A stretch of DNA of 18,037 bases, taken from contig CAKTPC010000030.1 in NCBI GenBank assembly GCA_934590505.1, positions 1 to 18,037 of the forward strand. The letters are read 5' to 3'. The stretch is from an uncultured Oscillospiraceae bacterium. GTDB taxonomy: Bacteria; Bacillota; Clostridia; Oscillospirales; Oscillospiraceae. The translations under genes and the position numbers were made by a program. Shown here piece by piece: positions 11,955 through 18,037 of this stretch. How positions within the stretch are numbered: the stretch's first letter is position 1; every line of letters begins with the position of its first letter. The notes beneath the pieces were generated by a model, which saw only the letters and a list, made by a program, of their open reading frames with translations, was not told the DNA's origin and did no database searches.

Positions 11955-13049
11955 TTAGGTGTTCGCCTGAATGTCAGCAAGCAGTTCGGTGAGGAACTCT
12001 TCGCCGTAGAGCTCGTTGAGCTGGGGCCATACCTTTTCGCGGCAGTCATCAGCAAAAGCCTTCTTCTCTTCATCGGTGAAGCGGACCATCGTGTAGCCCT
12101 CTTCCTGCTCGTAGAGATCCTTGTACTTGGCATCGTTCTCGGCGGCGTTCTTTATGGACAGCTCTGCCTCCTGAAGAATGATGTCGGTGAAGATCTGCTG
12201 CTGTTCCTCAGTGAGGGACTCCCAGGTCTTCATGCTGGCGATGTAGTGACGGGACTCCTGCCAGATGTCGTAGTCATAGTAGTGGTCCTCAACATCGAGC
12301 CACTGGCCGTAGTGCTGGGAGACAGGGCCGCCGCACCAGCCCTGGACAACGCCGGTCTGGAGAGAGGTGTAGGTGTCGGAATAGGGGATGGAGGAGTACT
12401 TGAAGCCGAGGTTCTGGACGGCAAGGATCATGGACTGGTTGGGCGGTACGCGGATGATGGCGCTGCCCTTGTCCGCACCGGGCTCGGCGGCGTTCTGGAG
12501 CTCGCCCTTGACGCCGATGCCGCAGTAGCCGTCTGCATATACGCCGAAGTACTTAACGTTCAGATCGGCATAGCACTCTTCGAGAACCTGATCATAGTAG
12601 CCGCCCTTGCGGAAAACTGCTGCGACCTCATCGTAGGTGGCGGTCAGGTAAGGCAGGGTGCAGGCTGCGATGCGGGGATCGTAATAGTCGGGAACGGAGG
12701 TGGCGGTGAAATCAATGCCGCCGTTCATGATCTCGTCGAAAACGACGGTCCAGTCGCCAAGGATGTTATCGGGATAGACTTCGAGAATGATCTCGCCGTT
12801 GGTCTTTTCCTCGACATATGCCTTGATGCGCATGGCAGATTCATAGTCGGGGTAACCCTCGGGGGAGTTGGCCGACCATTTGAGGACGCGCGCGTTGGGA
12901 TTGGCGCTCTCGGTGCTGGAGGTATCGGCTGCAGGGGCGGTGGTGGCTGCAGAGGGGGTCGTAGTGGTGCTGCTCTGTCCGCATGCGGCAACTGCAAATG
13001 CCATGACAAGGCAGAGGACAAGAGCTATGGCTCTCTTTGCTTTTTTCAT
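11955..13049 (-). CDS. dctP: TRAP transporter substrate-binding lipoprotein (DctP)
   Basis: A 364-residue exported protein. It begins with a lipoprotein signal (MKKAKRAIALVLCLVMAF, lipobox ending AAC with Cys23), then a Ser/Thr/Ala-rich linker to about residue 50. The body has DctP features: a helix followed by NGEIILEVYPD, a core ending in IIRVPPNQSM with Arg200 in the place of the conserved carboxylate-binding Arg, and GVVQGWCGGP. That Arg suggests a sugar acid or similar carboxylate, although neutral substrates cannot be excluded. AAAGGAGAC before the ATG fixes the start. It is first of the three TRAP genes. Confidence 0.92.
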   Translation of the reverse strand: MKKAKRAIALVLCLVMAFAVAACGQSSTTTTPSAATTAPAADTSSTESANPNARVLKWSANSPEGYPDYESAMRIKAYVEEKTNGEIILEVYPDNILGDWTVVFDEIMNGGIDFTATSVPDYYDPRIAACTLPYLTATYDEVAAVFRKGGYYDQVLEECYADLNVKYFGVYADGYCGIGVKGELQNAAEPGADKGSAIIRVPPNQSMILAVQNLGFKYSSIPYSDTYTSLQTGVVQGWCGGPVSQHYGQWLDVEDHYYDYDIWQESRHYIASMKTWESLTEEQQQIFTDIILQEAELSIKNAAENDAKYKDLYEQEEGYTMVRFTDEEKKAFADDCREKVWPQLNELYGEEFLTELLADIQANT

Positions 13050-13094
13050 GTTCTGTCTCCTTTCTTATTTAACCATCCGAAATGGTTTATAGAC

Positions 13095-14051
13095 TTAATC
13101 CAGCGTCACGCCGTGGGCTTTGCAGAACTCCTCGAGCTCTTCCACGGTGGAGTACCCCTTTACGGTACCCTCAACGGTGACGACGCGGGCGGCGTACTTG
13201 TTGGCCCAAGCACAGGCATCTTCAAGACTTTTGCCCCAATACAGATTCGCTATGACCGCCGAGAGGAAACCATCCCCGGCTCCGCTCGTGTCGGCTATTT
13301 CTTCGGGAGGGATGCGTACCTGCCTGCCGGAAAAATAGACGTCTCCGTCAAGTCCGGCATAGCCGTCGCCGCCGAGGGTGATGATGACCTGACCGGTTTT
13401 GTATTTTTCCTGAAGCGCATAGCAGGCAGCTTCTGCATCAAGAGGGAGCTGTTCATCAAGGCCGAGAAGCTTTTTCGCTTCGATGTCGTTCACAATGAAG
13501 CAGTCGACATAGGGAATGGCTCCCATGGTCAGCTTGGGCAGGGGACTCGGATTGAGAAAGACCTTCATGCCGAGCTCATGCGCGAGCTTCGCGGCGGGGA
13601 GAACAAGCTCCTCCTTGATCTCAAAGCCGGTGACGAAATACTTTGCGCCTTCAAGCGCTCTCAGCGCCTGCCCGACTTCCTCCGCGGTCAGCCATTTACT
13701 GCTTGTCTCGCCGGTAACGATCAGGTTGCGCCCTGTGCCGACCTCGTTTATTCCCAGACCCTGGCCTGTGCGCGCCTCGGGGGAGTGCAGCAGATGACCG
13801 CAGTCGACGCCGGCATCGAGCAGCCATTGCGTATCGCGCTCGCCGGCTGCGTCGCAGCCGAGCTTGCCGACGATGGCGGTCGGGACACCGAGCCGCTGAA
13901 GAGCAACGGCGACGTTGCCGCCCTTTGCAAGATCCATCGGGACATCGAAGCCGAAGCCCATGACGGATTCGCCGACGGAGGGCAGACGCTCCACCCATAC
14001 GTTGATGCCGCCGCCAATATTGTTGAGCACAACGGCTGCGTTTTTATTCAT
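13095..14051 (-). CDS. PfkB/ribokinase-family carbohydrate kinase
   Basis: A 318-residue kinase that phosphorylates a sugar or sugar acid. Visible motifs are AKGGNVAVALQRLG (42-55, N-terminal PfkB signature), VNDIEAKKLLG (187-197) and DTSGAGDGFLSA (254-265, anion hole and catalytic Asp260). AGGAGG seven bases before the ATG sets the start at 14051. It lies between the TRAP transporter and the NagB-like pair in one operon, so it most likely phosphorylates the imported sugar. The family includes ribokinase, 2-keto-3-deoxygluconate kinase and fructokinase; the sequence does not tell which. Confidence 0.88.
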   Translation of the reverse strand: MNKNAAVVLNNIGGGINVWVERLPSVGESVMGFGFDVPMDLAKGGNVAVALQRLGVPTAIVGKLGCDAAGERDTQWLLDAGVDCGHLLHSPEARTGQGLGINEVGTGRNLIVTGETSSKWLTAEEVGQALRALEGAKYFVTGFEIKEELVLPAAKLAHELGMKVFLNPSPLPKLTMGAIPYVDCFIVNDIEAKKLLGLDEQLPLDAEAACYALQEKYKTGQVIITLGGDGYAGLDGDVYFSGRQVRIPPEEIADTSGAGDGFLSAVIANLYWGKSLEDACAWANKYAARVVTVEGTVKGYSTVEELEEFCKAHGVTLD

Positions 14052-14070
14052 GATGCGGCCTCCTGAATAC

Positions 14071-14985
14071 TCAGCGCTGATTCTCGTTTGAAAGTATTAT
14101 TTCGGGCAGGGACAGCGGGTGAGTGGCGGTGTGCTTATCCGTGAGGACGACGACCTCGGGGATGTACTTGGGCAGCAGCGTGCAGGGGTATTCAAGAGTT
14201 GCATCGCTGAACATGAGCACACGCAGCACGGTCATCTTCCATTCGCCGGTGGGGATCATGCAGACGGCGCGCTTGGCCGAGAGCATGGACTTCATGCCGA
14301 TGGTGACGGCCTGATGGGGGATCATGTCGTAGCAGCCGCCGAACACTCTTTCGCTGGCCTCAACGACCTTCTCGTAGCTGACGTTGACGATCTTCGTCTT
14401 CATGTTGATGTACATCTCTTCGGTGATGCGCTGATAGGGGTTCGTGGGAGATTCGCACCACGCGACGAGCCCTTTGTAGCCGATGCCCGCCCAGAGAGTG
14501 TCAACACCGCCGAGCTCCTCGATCTTTCTGTCAACGAGGTCGAGATCCTGAAGCGTGGGCCAGATGCGCTGCTCTTCGGGAACGTTCAGCTCGGGGTCTA
14601 TCTTGCCGTAGAAGCGGACCTTCATACGGCCCTGGGGACTGTGCCAGTTGTTGCCTTCGGGGAAGGTCCTGGAGTTCCAGTCCAGACCGAAGTCCATGTG
14701 GAAAATATACAGGTTCTTGAGGCTGATACGCTCGCTGTTGACTCTGTCGATGAAGGTCTGGAACTGATCTTCCGGGCCGGAGCCGAGTATCCATTTGGTG
14801 ATCTTGCCTTCGGCGTTGTTCTTCTTGACCTCGTCGGCCATCATGTTGCCGGCCATTTCCATGGTGGCGCGGCGGCTGTCGAATATTTTCAGGTCTACTT
14901 TGCTGTCGGGATGACCGACAAGCTGATCCTCCGGGATGGAGCACCACTTCATCATGTCTTCGTGGGAAATCTTATATACTTCCAT
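14071..14985 (-). CDS. NagB-like sugar-phosphate isomerase/deaminase, divergent copy 1
   Basis: A 304-residue protein resembling glucosamine-6-phosphate deaminase/isomerase (NagB): a central FHMDFGLDW (Asp98 in the place of NagB Asp72), then WAGIGYKGLVAWCESP where NagB has G-x-G-x-D-G-H-I-A-F-N-E. Here Lys171 and Leu173 replace the catalytic Asp141 and His143, while Glu178 is kept. Ring opening and deamination as in NagB are therefore unlikely, and it may isomerise another sugar phosphate. It has about 40 extra residues over NagB, mainly N-terminal. AAGGAGAACG precedes the ATG. It is closely similar to its neighbour 15025-15945, evidently a tandem duplication. Confidence 0.75.
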   Translation of the reverse strand: MEVYKISHEDMMKWCSIPEDQLVGHPDSKVDLKIFDSRRATMEMAGNMMADEVKKNNAEGKITKWILGSGPEDQFQTFIDRVNSERISLKNLYIFHMDFGLDWNSRTFPEGNNWHSPQGRMKVRFYGKIDPELNVPEEQRIWPTLQDLDLVDRKIEELGGVDTLWAGIGYKGLVAWCESPTNPYQRITEEMYINMKTKIVNVSYEKVVEASERVFGGCYDMIPHQAVTIGMKSMLSAKRAVCMIPTGEWKMTVLRVLMFSDATLEYPCTLLPKYIPEVVVLTDKHTATHPLSLPEIILSNENQR

Positions 14986-15024
14986 CGTTCGTTCTCCTTT
15001 GTATTAGTCGGTCCGGATGTGCGA

Positions 15025-15945
15025 TCAGTGCTTCCCGGTGTTCTCGGCGGAAAGGACGATCTTGCCCTTGGACATCGGATGGGTCGCAGTGAAGCGGTCT
15101 GCCAGAACGATGACTTCGGGAATGTGCTTGGGGAAGAGCGTGACAGGGTACTCAAGAGTCGGCTCGCTGAACATGAGCACGCGCAGGACGGTCTGCTTCC
15201 ATTCGCCAGTGCATATCATCGCGACGCAGCGCTTGGCGGAGAGCATGGATTTGAAGCCGATGGTGACAGCCTGATGACCGGATCTGTCGTAGCAGCCGCC
15301 GAAGCTTCTCTGGCTGGTAGCAACGACCGTGTCGGCATTGAGCTCGACGACCTTGGTCTTCATGTTCTCATAATCCTCGAGAGTGACGCGCTCAAGAGGA
15401 TCGTGCGGAGACTCGCAGAACGCGACGAGTCCCTTGTAGCCGACGCCTGCCCAGACGGTATCAACGCCTCCGATGGCTTCGATCATTCTGTCGACCTCGT
15501 CAAGATCCTCAACGCGGGGCCAGATGCGCTGGCTTTCCGGAACGTTCAGCTCCGGGTCTATCTTGTTGTAGAAGCCGTAGAGCATTCTCCCGTGGGCGCT
15601 TTCATAATAGTCGCCGAGGGGATATACTCTGGAGTTCCAGTCGAGCAGATAGTCCATGTGGAAGATGGTCAGATTCTTGAGACTGATACGCTCGCTGTTG
15701 ACTCTGCCTATGAAGGTGGCAAACTGATCCGCCGGACCGGAGGGGAGCACCCAACTGGTGGGCTTGCCTTCGGCATTGTTCTTTTTGACTTCGTCGGCCA
15801 TCATGTTGCCGGCCAGACGCATGGCTTCCTGACGGGTCTCAAATATTCTAAGATCCACCTTGCTGTCAGGATGGTTTTCCAGCTGATCGACAGGAATGGA
15901 ACACCATTTAAAGAGCTCATCTCTCTCAATTACGTATTCTTTCAT
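15025..15945 (-). CDS. NagB-like sugar-phosphate isomerase/deaminase, divergent copy 2
   Basis: A 306-residue paralogue of the next gene in the operon, with the same layout: LAGNMMADEVKKNNAEGK (44-61), FHMDYLLDWNSR (Asp98) and WAGVGYKGLVAFCESP, where Lys171 and Leu173 again replace the catalytic Asp and His of NagB. The shared change shows it predates the duplication. The pair could form a hetero-oligomer or act on successive intermediates. GAAAGGAAAC lies before the ATG at 15945. This is the first gene of the leftward operon, about 75 bases after the predicted transcription start. Confidence 0.75.
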   Translation of the reverse strand: MKEYVIERDELFKWCSIPVDQLENHPDSKVDLRIFETRQEAMRLAGNMMADEVKKNNAEGKPTSWVLPSGPADQFATFIGRVNSERISLKNLTIFHMDYLLDWNSRVYPLGDYYESAHGRMLYGFYNKIDPELNVPESQRIWPRVEDLDEVDRMIEAIGGVDTVWAGVGYKGLVAFCESPHDPLERVTLEDYENMKTKVVELNADTVVATSQRSFGGCYDRSGHQAVTIGFKSMLSAKRCVAMICTGEWKQTVLRVLMFSEPTLEYPVTLFPKHIPEVIVLADRFTATHPMSKGKIVLSAENTGKH

Positions 15946-16027
15946 TTTCGTTTGTTTCCTTTCGGTTGGCCTTTGCTGTTGAATTTACTATCATTTTTGG
16001 TTTGCTTTGCCTTGCGCTTCTGGACAT

Positions 16028-16056
16028 ATTCTATACCGGCACAAGCCTTGAGTCAA
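16028..16056 (-). promoter_or_regulatory. Promoter of the leftward sugar operon
   Basis: On the minus strand TTGACT (16056-16051), a 17-base spacer and TAGAAT (16033-16028) form a strong promoter. The -35 lies within CTTGAGTCAA (16047-16056, plus strand), which is nearly identical to CTTGATTCAAG at the deoR promoter, making it a candidate operator for the DeoR regulator. Confidence 0.7.
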
Positions 16057-16163
16057 TAGCACTTTTTTGTTTCTGCGTTTTATACCAAAAAGAAAGAAGA
16101 AAATTGTGCATTTTACGCAGGCACGGCTTTCGTATAATTACGTTATATTTGTTTTTCTTGACG

Positions 16164-16192
16164 TTTAACGGAAGATATGTTACTGTTATACT
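16164..16192 (+). promoter_or_regulatory. Possible promoter of the 3-epimerase gene
   Basis: TATACT (16187-16192) is a good -10; the element 17 bases upstream, TTTAAC (16164-16169), is a weak -35. A TATAAT at 16133-16138 is an alternative with no clear -35. The 320-base intergenic region (15946-16265) is otherwise AT-rich, holds both divergent promoters and shows no gene. A short palindrome AACCGGTT is at 16207-16214. Confidence 0.4.
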
Positions 16193-16265
16193 GCGATTAG
16201 CCGCCGAACCGGTTTCAACTAAAAACATACAAGGAAACTCCGCGATTGTTACAGTGAGGTAAATT

Positions 16266-17138
16266 ATGCTTGGAAAGCATCTCTTGGGATTATATGAAAA
16301 GGCATTGCCCGACGATATGAGCCTGCCGGAGAAGTTCGGCAGCGCCGCCGATATGGGTTTTGATTATCTGGAGATATCCGTTGACGAGAGTGACAAGCGC
16401 ATTTCACGCCTTTGGCTGCCGGAGGAGGAGCTTGACGCACTCGCGGCGGGAATAAGGAGATCCGGGCTGCACGCTCGGTCGCTATGCCTGAGCGCGCACA
16501 GGAGGTTTCCGCTCGGCAGCGCGGATGCACGGACGCGCCGGGCTGCGCTTGAGATAATGCGCAGGGCGGTCCGCTTTTCGGAAGCGCTTGGAATACGCAT
16601 GATCCAGCTTGCCGGATACGACGTGTATTATGAACCGTCCACCGAGGAGAGCAGAAGGCTTTTTGTCTGCGGACTGCGCGAAGCCTGCAGGGAGGCTGAG
16701 GCGCACCAGGTCATGCTCGCCATGGAAATAATGGATACGGAGCTGCTGTGCAGCATAAGCCATTTCATGAAGCTGAAAGAGGAAGTGAGATCGCCGTGGT
16801 TCACGGTTTACCCGGATATGGGGAACCTCTCGGCGTGGGACAGGAACGACGTCCTCAAGGAGCTGAGCCTGGGCATAGACGAGATCACCGCCATGCATGT
16901 CAAGGAGGCCCTGCCTGAAAGCGCGGGGCCGGACCGCTTCAAGCGCATTCCCTTCGGTACCGGCTGCGTGGACTTCGAAGGGATATTTGCCCACATGGAA
17001 AAGCTGGGATATACCGGGCCGTATACGATAGAGATGTGGGACGACGGGACAGGCCGTTCAAAAGAAGCCATAACGAAAGCAAAAAACTTCATTTCGGACC
17101 GGTTTGACTCCGCTATGAGCCGTATGAGCTTAGAGTAA
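16266..17138 (+). CDS. ulaE: L-ribulose-5-phosphate 3-epimerase (UlaE/SgbU family)
   Basis: A 290-residue TIM-barrel enzyme, close to the usual length of about 285, that converts L-xylulose-5-P to L-ribulose-5-P. Family metal-site motifs occur in order: MEIMDTELLCSISHFMKL (Glu, with the typical MDT), YPDMGNLSAWDRNDV, MHVKEALPE with the His, PFGTGCVDFEGIF and YTIEMWDDG with the last Glu. GAGGTAAATT before the ATG fixes the start. It is divergent from the leftward operon. With a 4-epimerase (araD, truncated here) it would feed L-xylulose-5-P to D-xylulose-5-P, as in the ula and yia/sgb pathways of enteric bacteria. ulaE is the best-known name; sgbU is equally possible. Confidence 0.88.
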   Translation: MLGKHLLGLYEKALPDDMSLPEKFGSAADMGFDYLEISVDESDKRISRLWLPEEELDALAAGIRRSGLHARSLCLSAHRRFPLGSADARTRRAALEIMRRAVRFSEALGIRMIQLAGYDVYYEPSTEESRRLFVCGLREACREAEAHQVMLAMEIMDTELLCSISHFMKLKEEVRSPWFTVYPDMGNLSAWDRNDVLKELSLGIDEITAMHVKEALPESAGPDRFKRIPFGTGCVDFEGIFAHMEKLGYTGPYTIEMWDDGTGRSKEAITKAKNFISDRFDSAMSRMSLE

Positions 17139-17164
17139 TACGGAAAAACTTTGCGTTTAGCCAC

Positions 17165-17193
17165 TTGTTTTCCAATAAAAGAAAATGTATACT
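17165..17193 (+). promoter_or_regulatory. Promoter of the deoR-type gene
   Basis: TTGTTT (17165-17170), a 17-base spacer and TATACT (17188-17193). Candidate operators overlap and follow the -10. Confidence 0.6.
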
Positions 17194-17226
17194 TGATTCA
17201 AGATAATAATCAAAGTCTTGATTATT
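17192..17226. promoter_or_regulatory. Candidate DeoR operators (TTGATT/AATCAA repeats)
   Basis: CTTGATTCAAG (17192-17202) is a near-perfect palindrome on the end of the -10. It is followed by a 9-bp inverted repeat, AATAATCAA (17205-17213) and TTGATTATT (17218-17226), with a 4-base centre. TTGATT therefore occurs twice, 25 bp apart, with its complement between. The position just before the gene's ribosome binding site is right for autoregulation. Confidence 0.55.
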
Positions 17227-17243
17227 GAGATGGAGGAAAGTTT

Positions 17244-18005
17244 GTGCTTCAACATGACAGATATACCAAGATTAAGGAGTATTTAATAGAGAATAAAGCC
17301 GCGTCTACCGCCGCATTGGCGGAGCACTTGGGCGTGAGCACCGTTACGATCCGCAAGGATCTCGACTCCCTTGAGCAGTCCGGGATAGTAAAGCGCACCC
17401 ACGGCGGCGCGATGCTGGCAGAGGGACAGCAGGCTGCGCCGCAGAGCTGCGCATGTAAGGCAATCCCGGACAGAATGAAGAAAATAGCCGAGCTGGCGAA
17501 AAATTATGTGCTTCCCGGAGACTTTGTTTTTCTTGGCTCCGGGCGCACCTGCCTTGCCTTGGCAGAGTGCATTAAGGACATCCGCGGGATATCCATCATC
17601 ACGAATAACGTTTCGATCGTGCCGATCCTTAAGCCCCACGTCAGCAATATCATTCTTCTCGGCGGGGAGATCATAATGACCGATGACGGACTGTTCACTA
17701 CGAGCGACGCAAATGTGCAGAATGCCGTCAGCGGGATGTATGTCAACAAGGCATTTTCGAGCGGAGTCGGCATAGACGCAGATATAGGGCTTACAGTCAA
17801 CAATATGCTGAACACCTATATCACCCGCATGATACCGCAGCTTTCGGAGGAGTGGTATGTTATGATAGACTCGAGCAAGTTCGGCGTCCGCGCCTTCTAT
17901 CAGGCCGCCGAAATAGGCAAGTTCGACCACCTCATTACGGATGTCACGGATGAGAACGTGCTCAACAAGTACAAAGCCCGCGGCATTGATATTATCCACC
18001 CGTAA
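17244..18005 (+). CDS. DeoR/GlpR-family transcriptional regulator
   Basis: The 253-residue product has a DeoR-type helix-turn-helix at residues 5-57 (STAALAEHLGVSTVTIRKDL, then SGIVKRTHGGA). The C-terminal sugar-phosphate sensor domain has LGSGRTCLALAE in place of the usual D-S-G-T-T-T segment, followed by ITNNVSIV, LLGGEI and DSSKFG. Members normally repress sugar operons and release DNA on binding a phosphorylated sugar. GTG 17244 is the start, with TGGAGG (17231-17236) seven bases upstream. The gene follows the 3-epimerase in the same direction but has its own promoter. I infer that it controls the sugar locus and itself. Confidence 0.9.
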   Translation: MLQHDRYTKIKEYLIENKAASTAALAEHLGVSTVTIRKDLDSLEQSGIVKRTHGGAMLAEGQQAAPQSCACKAIPDRMKKIAELAKNYVLPGDFVFLGSGRTCLALAECIKDIRGISIITNNVSIVPILKPHVSNIILLGGEIIMTDDGLFTTSDANVQNAVSGMYVNKAFSSGVGIDADIGLTVNNMLNTYITRMIPQLSEEWYVMIDSSKFGVRAFYQAAEIGKFDHLITDVTDENVLNKYKARGIDIIHP

Positions 18006-18037
18006 AAAAGCGTAATAACGCAGGCAGCAGACAGACT

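Noticed and set aside
12246..14066. 606-codon open frame on the plus strand
   Set aside because: It is antisense to dctP and the PfkB kinase, both firmly identified; its product is Gly/Ala/Val-rich with no domain.
14119..16059. 646-codon open frame on the plus strand
   Set aside because: It lies opposite both NagB-like genes. The minus-strand frames have clear family motifs and ribosome binding sites; the plus frame is an effect of GC-rich codon use.
16203..16218. Catabolite-repression (cre) site near AACCGGTT
   Set aside because: On the minus strand one half (TGAAACCG) fits the cre consensus but the other half fails at its last three positions.
17283..17999. 238-codon open frame on the minus strand
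   Set aside because: It mirrors the DeoR regulator and has no ribosome binding site or domain.

Overview
The window looks like chromosome of a gut-type Clostridia (Firmicutes, probably Oscillospirales). Strong AGGAGG-type ribosome binding sites, GTG/TTG starts, TTGACA/TATAAT promoters, a fragment resembling Firmicutes relaxases and a TRAP sugar-acid-type transporter point that way; the exact taxon cannot be read from the sequence. Two blocks of different character meet near 8.4 kb: a lower-GC accessory block (1 to about 8,400) and a GC-richer sugar-catabolism locus (8,413 to 18,005).

Accessory block. A leftward XRE repressor (8-466) faces a rightward Cro-like XRE gene (630-827) across a promoter region with two matched copies of a GGAAC-N6-GGAAC operator. 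Small rightward genes follow: 839-1015, a winged-helix-like protein 1008-1367, then four perfect GCCA-N3-TGGC palindromes in an AT-rich gap, and tiny genes at 1576, 1796, 1980 and 2090. A candidate small RNA (about 2300-2380) with its own promoter and terminator separates these from a second set: a coiled-coil protein, a lone Mu F/SPP1 gp7-type minor head protein (2688-3857), a small protein, a remnant resembling an HK97 gp10-type protein (4042-4140) and a sigma-70 family factor (4179-5120). This resembles a phage satellite or a strongly reduced prophage. Then come two divergent genes: a leftward HTH-GHKL ATPase-STAS-like protein (6311-5268) with its own promoter and repeated operator, and a rightward Abi_2/AbiF HEPN protein (6614). 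A perfect-consensus promoter at the 3' end of abiF drives a roughly 54-nt, two-hairpin RNA ending in an intrinsic terminator. The block ends in debris, including a fragment of a MobP3-like relaxase (8394-8055).

Sugar locus. A leftward operon is read from a strong promoter at 16056-16028: two tandem NagB-like proteins, a PfkB-type kinase, TRAP transporter dctP-dctQ-dctM, an aldose 1-epimerase (galM-like), and a 5'-truncated araD (L-ribulose-5-phosphate 4-epimerase) directly beside the accessory block. Rightward from the same intergenic region are an L-ribulose-5-phosphate 3-epimerase (UlaE/SgbU family) and a DeoR-family regulator. The set resembles the yia/sgb and ula pathways, which pass L-xylulose-5-P through L-ribulose-5-P to D-xylulose-5-P. 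The initial sugar is unknown, and the two NagB-like proteins have lost the catalytic Asp/His pair of glucosamine-6-phosphate deaminase.

Most notable: the abiF plus 3' non-coding RNA module with a homopolymer frameshift at the abiF end, the iterated palindromes after the winged-helix gene, the free-standing small RNA at 2.3 kb, and the catalytically divergent NagB-like pair.
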